Source: Neobacillus soli NBRC 102451
GTDB lineage: Bacteria; Bacillota; Bacilli; Bacillales; Cytobacillaceae
NCBI RefSeq assembly: GCF_001591665.1
Contig: NZ_BCVI01000016.1
Span: forward strand, 62,001-126,000
Reading direction: 5' to 3'
Length of the DNA stretch: 64,000 bases
This document shows positions 59,594 through 64,000 of the stretch, piece by piece; position 1 is the stretch's first letter, and every line of letters begins with the position of its first letter. The position numbers and the translations under genes are program-made. The notes under the pieces were generated by a model. The model did not search any database. It was not told the DNA's origin and was given only the letters and a program-made list of their open reading frames with translations.

Positions 59594-59661
59594 AACTCAA
59601 AAAGCACAAGTGGCTAGGCTGTTCAAGCTAGACGGTTACCATGCTAAATGTTCAAAGGAAA

Positions 59662-59696
59662 AGTCAAAGTCAGAACTAGGGGCTTTGGCTTTTTTT
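59662..59696 (+). terminator. terminator after dnaK
   Basis: AGTCAAAGTC (59662-59671) pairs with GGCTTTGGCT (59681-59690), including two G-U pairs, then six T. It may let only part of the transcripts reach dnaJ. Confidence 0.8.
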
Positions 59697-59761
59697 ATTG
59701 CATTTGTTAGCTTAGCGATGATACAATAATCTTTATGTGACATATTCGGGAGTGGGTAATC

Positions 59762-60883
59762 ATGAGTAAACGGGATTACTATGAAGTGCTTGGAATTAGT
59801 AAAAGTGCTTCAAAGGATGAAATAAAAAAGGCCTATCGAAAGCTTTCAAAACAATATCATCCAGATATCAATAAAGAAGCTGATGCGGCTGATAAATTTA
59901 AGGAAATAACTGAAGCTTATGAAATATTAAGCGATGATCAAAAAAAGGCACAGTATGACCAATTCGGCCATACCGATCCAAACCAAGGCTTTGGCGGCGG
60001 TGGCGGCGGCTTTGGTGGTTTTGAAGATATCTTTAATACCTTTTTTGGCGGCGGTGGCGGCTCAAGAAGACGTGATCCAAATGCACCAAGACAAGGAGCA
60101 GATCTTCAGTACACAATGACTGTCTCTTTTGAAGAAGCAGCGTTTGGTAAAGAAACAGATATTGAAATCCCACGTGAAGAAACATGTGGTACATGCCATG
60201 GGTCTGGTGCGAAGCCAGGAACGAAACCGGAAACATGTCAGCATTGCCAAGGAACAGGGCAATTAAATGTTGAACAAAATACCCCATTTGGCAGAATTGT
60301 TAATCGACGTACATGTCACCACTGTAATGGTACCGGGAAAGAAATTAAACAAAAATGTTCGACCTGCGGTGGGGCAGGGAAAGTACAAAAGCGTAAGAAG
60401 ATTCATGTCAAAATCCCTGCGGGTATTGATGACGGTCAGCAGCTTCGCATGACAGGTCAAGGGGAAGCTGGGTTTAATGGCGGACCAGCAGGAGACCTTT
60501 ATGTGGTTTTCCAAGTACGCCAACATGAGTTTTTTGAAAGAGATGGCGATGATATTTATTGTGAAATGCCAATCACCTTTGTGCAAGCATCTTTGGGTGA
60601 TGAGATCGAAGTACCGACCTTGCATGGGAAAGTGAAGCTAAAAGTTCCTGCAGGTACACAGACAGGAAAGAAATTCCGTTTAAAAGGAAAAGGTGTTCCT
60701 AATGTCCGTGGATATGGCGTAGGAGATCAATATATTCTTGTCCGAATTATTACACCTACGAAGCTTTCAGACAAACAAAAAGCGCTTCTAAAAGAATTTG
60801 CGGAGCTAAGTGGTTCTTCTCCGATTGGTGAACATGAAGAAAGTTTCTTCTCAAAGGTAAAACGTGCCTTTAAAAGCGAATAA
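59762..60883 (+). CDS. dnaJ: molecular chaperone DnaJ (Hsp40)
   Basis: This 373-aa co-chaperone stimulates DnaK ATPase. The J domain has the HPD motif in [12 protein letters not shown] glycine/phenylalanine-rich linker follows (about 75-105), then the zinc region with four CxxCxGxG repeats ([32 protein letters not shown]) and the two C-terminal beta domains. Start ATG 59762 after GGGAGTGGG. Downstream prmA follows 18 bp later. Confidence 0.97.
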   Translation: MSKRDYYEVLGISKSASKDEIKKAYRKLSKQYHPDINKEADAADKFKEITEAYEILSDDQKKAQYDQFGHTDPNQGFGGGGGGFGGFEDIFNTFFGGGGGSRRRDPNAPRQGADLQYTMTVSFEEAAFGKETDIEIPREETCGTCHGSGAKPGTKPETCQHCQGTGQLNVEQNTPFGRIVNRRTCHHCNGTGKEIKQKCSTCGGAGKVQKRKKIHVKIPAGIDDGQQLRMTGQGEAGFNGGPAGDLYVVFQVRQHEFFERDGDDIYCEMPITFVQASLGDEIEVPTLHGKVKLKVPAGTQTGKKFRLKGKGVPNVRGYGVGDQYILVRIITPTKLSDKQKALLKEFAELSGSSPIGEHEESFFSKVKRAFKSE

Positions 60884-60901
60884 GGATTGGAGTTGGTAGA
60901 T

Positions 60902-61843
60902 GTGAAATGGTCCGAAATCAGTATTCACACGACAAATGAGGCGATTGAACCTATTTCTCATATTTTGCATGAAGCAGGGGCGAGCGGTGTAGTCATTGAA
61001 GATCCCTTCGAATTGACGAAGGAACGAGAAGATCAATTCGGGGAAATCTACCAACTCAATCCTGACGATTATCCGGAGGAAGGCGTCATTGTAAAAGCTT
61101 ACTTGCCGGTCAATAGTTTTTTAGGGGAAACCGTAGATGCCATTAAGGAATCGATTAATAATTTACTGATTTATAATATTGATATTGGGAAAAACGATGT
61201 AACAATTAGTGAAGTAAACGAAGAAGAATGGGCGACTGCTTGGAAAAAGTATTATCATCCTGTGAAAATTTCCGAGCGGTTTACGATTGTTCCAACTTGG
61301 GAGGTTTACACCCCAGTCAGCAGTGATGAATTAATCATTGAATTAGATCCCGGAATGGCATTTGGAACAGGGACACATCCGACAACTGTCTTGTGTATTC
61401 AAGCACTTGAAACAATCGTTCGTCCTGGTGATCGAGTAATTGATGTTGGAACCGGGTCAGGCGTGTTAAGTATAGCGGCAGCTATGCTTGGGGCCGAAGA
61501 TGTTCGGGCTTTTGACCTTGACGAGGTGGCAGTAACGACAGCAAGGGTTAACATCAAGCTGAATAAAGTGAATGATCGGGCATCTACATCACAAAACAAT
61601 CTGCTAGATGGCGTTGAAGAAAATTCAGCCGACGTAATTGTAGCGAATATTTTAGCTGAGGTTATTTTAAGGTTTACCGAGGATGCAGCGAAAGTTGTCA
61701 AACCTGGCGGGTCTTTCATTGCATCGGGAATTATCCTGCAGAAAAAAGATCAGGTCAAAGATGCGATCGTGGCAGCCGGTTTTGAAATATCTGAAACGAT
61801 TCTAATGGAAGATTGGGTTGCGATTATTGCCAAGAGGATATAA
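60902..61843 (+). CDS. prmA: ribosomal protein L11 methyltransferase
   Basis: This 313-aa SAM enzyme trimethylates L11. The N-terminal substrate domain ([18 protein letters not shown]) is followed by [15 protein letters not shown] and the catalytic domain with [14 protein letters not shown], motif [17 protein letters not shown] and [11 protein letters not shown]. Start GTG 60902, nine bases after GGAG; the in-frame TTG at 60887 lies within that site. A terminator follows. Confidence 0.95.
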   Translation: MKWSEISIHTTNEAIEPISHILHEAGASGVVIEDPFELTKEREDQFGEIYQLNPDDYPEEGVIVKAYLPVNSFLGETVDAIKESINNLLIYNIDIGKNDVTISEVNEEEWATAWKKYYHPVKISERFTIVPTWEVYTPVSSDELIIELDPGMAFGTGTHPTTVLCIQALETIVRPGDRVIDVGTGSGVLSIAAAMLGAEDVRAFDLDEVAVTTARVNIKLNKVNDRASTSQNNLLDGVEENSADVIVANILAEVILRFTEDAAKVVKPGGSFIASGIILQKKDQVKDAIVAAGFEISETILMEDWVAIIAKRI

Positions 61844-61849
61844 TTGTTA

Positions 61850-61877
61850 AAAAAGGGGCATCCATACCCCTTTTTTT
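61850..61877 (+). terminator. intrinsic terminator after prmA
   Basis: AAAAAGGGG pairs with CCCCTTTTTTT around the loop CATCCATA. Confidence 0.85.
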
Positions 61878-61951
61878 AATGTCTTACTTTTAAATCGGGG
61901 ACTTCTTTAGTAAAATAAGGAGTAAAATGTTTTTAGAGAGGGTGCAAAAGT

Positions 61952-62701
61952 GTGCAACGCTACTTTGTTAAACACCGAGCAATCGATGAGCGTTTTTCCA
62001 TTGATGAAGATGACCGCCATCATATTGTCAAGGTTATGCGCATGCAAATAGGTGATCAGATTATTTGTGTGGATTCTGAAGGGAAACAAGCAGTTTGCAG
62101 GCTTGCAGAAATTACCGATACAAGTGTCGTTGCAGACGTTGTACAATGGAAAGATGAGGTTCCAGAGCTACCCATTTCAATTACCATTGCGAGCGGGCTG
62201 CCTAAAGGGGACAAGCTGGAATGGATTATTCAAAAAGGGACGGAACTAGGTGCCCATCAGTTTCTCCCATTTTCCGCAGCTCGTTCTGTCGTGAAATGGG
62301 ATGAAAAAAAAGCAGCGAAGAAAATAGAGAGATGGCAAAAGATTGCTAAAGAAGCTGCTGAACAATCCCATCGTACTTTATTGCCTAAAGTTTTTAGCGC
62401 AGTAAGCTTTAAAGCACTGCTTGAAAAAAGCAATGATTTTCATTATAAATTAGCAGCCTTTGAAGAGGAGAGCAGGAATGGTGAAACATCTGTGCTTTCT
62501 TCAACTCTCAACCAAATGAAAAAAGGGGAGTCACTTCTTTTGGTGTTTGGACCAGAAGGGGGCTTAACCGATGACGAGGTTGGGCTACTAAGAAATAACG
62601 GTTTTGCGATTTGCGGGTTAGGCCCGCGAATTTTACGAACGGAAACAGCCCCATTATATGCACTAGCGGCCATTTCCTATCATTTTGAATTAATGAGGTG
62701 A
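61952..62701 (+). CDS. rsmE: 16S rRNA m3U1498 methyltransferase
   Basis: This 249-aa SPOUT enzyme methylates U1498 (E. coli numbering) of 16S rRNA. The N-terminal PUA-like domain (MQRYFVKHRAIDERFSIDEDDRHHIVKVMR) binds RNA. The C-terminal knot has GLPKGDKLEWIIQKGTELGA, VFGPEGGLTDDE and LGPRILRTETAPLYAL. Start GTG 61952 after AGAGAGGGTG. Its stop codon lies inside the mtaB ribosome site. Confidence 0.95.
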   Translation: MQRYFVKHRAIDERFSIDEDDRHHIVKVMRMQIGDQIICVDSEGKQAVCRLAEITDTSVVADVVQWKDEVPELPISITIASGLPKGDKLEWIIQKGTELGAHQFLPFSAARSVVKWDEKKAAKKIERWQKIAKEAAEQSHRTLLPKVFSAVSFKALLEKSNDFHYKLAAFEEESRNGETSVLSSTLNQMKKGESLLLVFGPEGGLTDDEVGLLRNNGFAICGLGPRILRTETAPLYALAAISYHFELMR

Positions 62702-62708
62702 GTAAACT

Positions 62709-64000
62709 TTGGCAACAGTTGCATTTCATACACTAGGATGTAAAGTAAATCACTATGAAACTGAAGCTATTTGGCAGTTGTTTAAACAAGAAGGCTACGA
62801 ACGGGTAGAATTTGAGTCAATATCCGACGTTTATATTATTAATACATGTACGGTAACGAATACGGGCGACAAAAAAAGTCGTCAGGTCATTCGTCGTGCC
62901 GTTAGAAAAAATCCTGATGCAGTTATTTGTGTTACAGGCTGTTATGCCCAAACATCGCCAGCAGAAATTATGGCGATACCTGGTGTCGATATTGTTGTGG
63001 GTACACAGGATCGCGTCAAAATGCTTGATTATATTGAACAATATAAGCTAGAGCGCCAGCCGATTAATGGCGTCGGCAATATCATGAAAAACCGTGTCTA
63101 CGAAGAATTGGATGTTCCTTCGTTTACAGACAGGACACGTGCCTCTTTAAAAATCCAAGAGGGATGCAATAATTTTTGTACCTTCTGCATTATTCCATGG
63201 GCACGCGGTTTAATGAGATCCCGTGATCCGAAGGAAGTTATTCGTCAAGCTCAGCAATTAGTGGATGCGGGTTACAAGGAAATTGTTTTGACTGGGATTC
63301 ACACCGGCGGTTATGGAGAAGACATGAAGGACTACAATCTTGCCCTGTTGCTTCGTGACTTAGAAGCAGTAAAAGGGCTGGAACGTCTTCGCATTTCGTC
63401 GATTGAAGCGAGCCAAATTACAGATGAAGTGATTGAGGTTATTAAGCATTCGAATATCGTTGTCCGTCATTTGCATATTCCATTGCAATCTGGTTCTGAC
63501 ACCGTTCTAAAAAGAATGCGCCGTAAATATACGATGGAATTCTTTGGCGAAAGACTTGAGCGCCTAAGAGAAGTACTTCCTGGTCTAGCGGTTACCTCCG
63601 ATGTAATTGTTGGATTCCCCGGGGAAACAGAAGAGGAATTTATGGAAACGTACAATTTTATTAACGAACATAAGTTCTCGGAGCTGCATGTATTCCCATA
63701 TTCAAAACGGACAGGAACGCCCGCTGCCCGGATGGAGGATCAAGTTGATGAAGAAGTGAAAAATGAGCGGGTTCACCGTTTGATTTCCCTTTCGGACCAG
63801 CTGGCAAAAGAATATGCTTCGCAATTTGAAGGTGAAGTTTTGGAAGTGATTCCTGAAGAGGTCTCTGCGGTTGAAGTCAATTCAGGTATGTTGATGGGAT
63901 ATACTGATAATTACATGAAAGTTGTTTTTTCAGCTCCTGAAGATTTAATTGGTAAAATTGTTAAAGTTAAAATCAGCAAAGCAGGTTACCCATATAATGA
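62709..64000 (+). CDS. mtaB: tRNA (N6-threonylcarbamoyladenosine-C2)-methylthiotransferase MtaB, 3' end outside window
   Basis: This radical SAM enzyme converts t6A37 to ms2t6A37. Only the first 430 codons are in the window; the B. subtilis protein is about 450 aa, so little is missing. The UPF0004 domain has GCKVNHYE, NTCTVTNTGDKKS and VTGCYAQ, supplying three cluster cysteines. The radical SAM motif is CNNFCTFC, followed by IIPWARG. LHIPLQSGSDTVLKRMRRKY and VTSDVIVGFPGETEEEF are typical, and the TRAM domain begins near the end. Start TTG 62709 after GAGGTGA, overlapping the end of rsmE. It corresponds to yqeV. Confidence 0.95.
   Translation, partial: MATVAFHTLGCKVNHYETEAIWQLFKQEGYERVEFESISDVYIINTCTVTNTGDKKSRQVIRRAVRKNPDAVICVTGCYAQTSPAEIMAIPGVDIVVGTQDRVKMLDYIEQYKLERQPINGVGNIMKNRVYEELDVPSFTDRTRASLKIQEGCNNFCTFCIIPWARGLMRSRDPKEVIRQAQQLVDAGYKEIVLTGIHTGGYGEDMKDYNLALLLRDLEAVKGLERLRISSIEASQITDEVIEVIKHSNIVVRHLHIPLQSGSDTVLKRMRRKYTMEFFGERLERLREVLPGLAVTSDVIVGFPGETEEEFMETYNFINEHKFSELHVFPYSKRTGTPAARMEDQVDEEVKNERVHRLISLSDQLAKEYASQFEGEVLEVIPEEVSAVEVNSGMLMGYTDNYMKVVFSAPEDLIGKIVKVKISKAGYPYN

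Overview
The window is an ordinary chromosomal backbone segment from a spore-forming, competence-gene-bearing member of the Bacillaceae. Gene order closely follows the Bacillus subtilis aspS-to-mtaB (yqeV) region. Spore genes (sigK, gpr, spoIIP, yqxA, sda, YrzI-like peptides), low-GC composition, strong Shine-Dalgarno sites, frequent TTG/GTG starts and long-AT intergenic spacers all fit; a genus such as Neobacillus or a close Bacillus relative is my guess, not something I can prove. No prophage, CRISPR array, transposase gene, rRNA or tRNA gene was seen.

Layout. 1-3.1 kb: 3' end of aspS, a 6S RNA, tcdA, a 52-bp tandem-repeat block, and a NERD-domain gene on the minus strand. 3.2-6.5 kb: a two-gene ABC-2 exporter, convergent with rarA. 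6.6-14.9 kb: cymR, iscS, mnmA, a 21-bp repeat block, a TPR gene, recD2, small genes, and an AI-2E family permease. 14.9-19.2 kb: T-box leader and alaS, then yrzL, ruvX and yrzB. 19.3-27.8 kb: mltG, trmR-trhP1-trhP2-udk, greA, pbpI, yrrS, yrzA. 28-30.9 kb: the methionine-to-cysteine operon mtnN-mccA-mccB. 30.9-32.2 kb: a cluster of very small ORFs, including a duplicated YrzI-family gene. 32.2-37.7 kb: M3 peptidase, a lipoprotein, an uninterrupted sigK, divergent pssA and psd, and sda with a DnaA-box cluster. 38-43.2 kb: the yqeG-yqeH-aroE-yhbY-nadD-yqeK-rsfS-yqeM operon. 43.3-49.6 kb: comER, comEA-comEB-comEC, yqzM, a structured leader plus holA, rpsT. 49.9-64 kb: gpr, spoIIP, yqxA, lepA, hemW, then the CIRCE-controlled hrcA-grpE-dnaK, dnaJ, prmA, rsmE, and mtaB, which runs off the end.

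How the genes work together. Several genes modify the tRNA anticodon loop: TcdA (cyclic t6A37), IscS with MnmA (s2U34), TrhP1/TrhP2 with TrmR (ho5U/mo5U34) and MtaB (ms2t6A37). CymR, encoded at 6.6 kb, is in B. subtilis the repressor of the mtnN-mccAB operon found here at 28 kb. Translation and ribosome assembly or modification are represented by alaS, yqeH, yhbY, rsfS, lepA, rpsT, prmA and rsmE. Sporulation control is represented by sda, sigK, spoIIP and gpr.

I did not find a convincing new multi-gene system. The least explained items are a promoter-hairpin-terminator module ahead of holA, the small-ORF cluster at 31-32 kb, two intergenic tandem-repeat blocks, and several families of short dispersed repeats.
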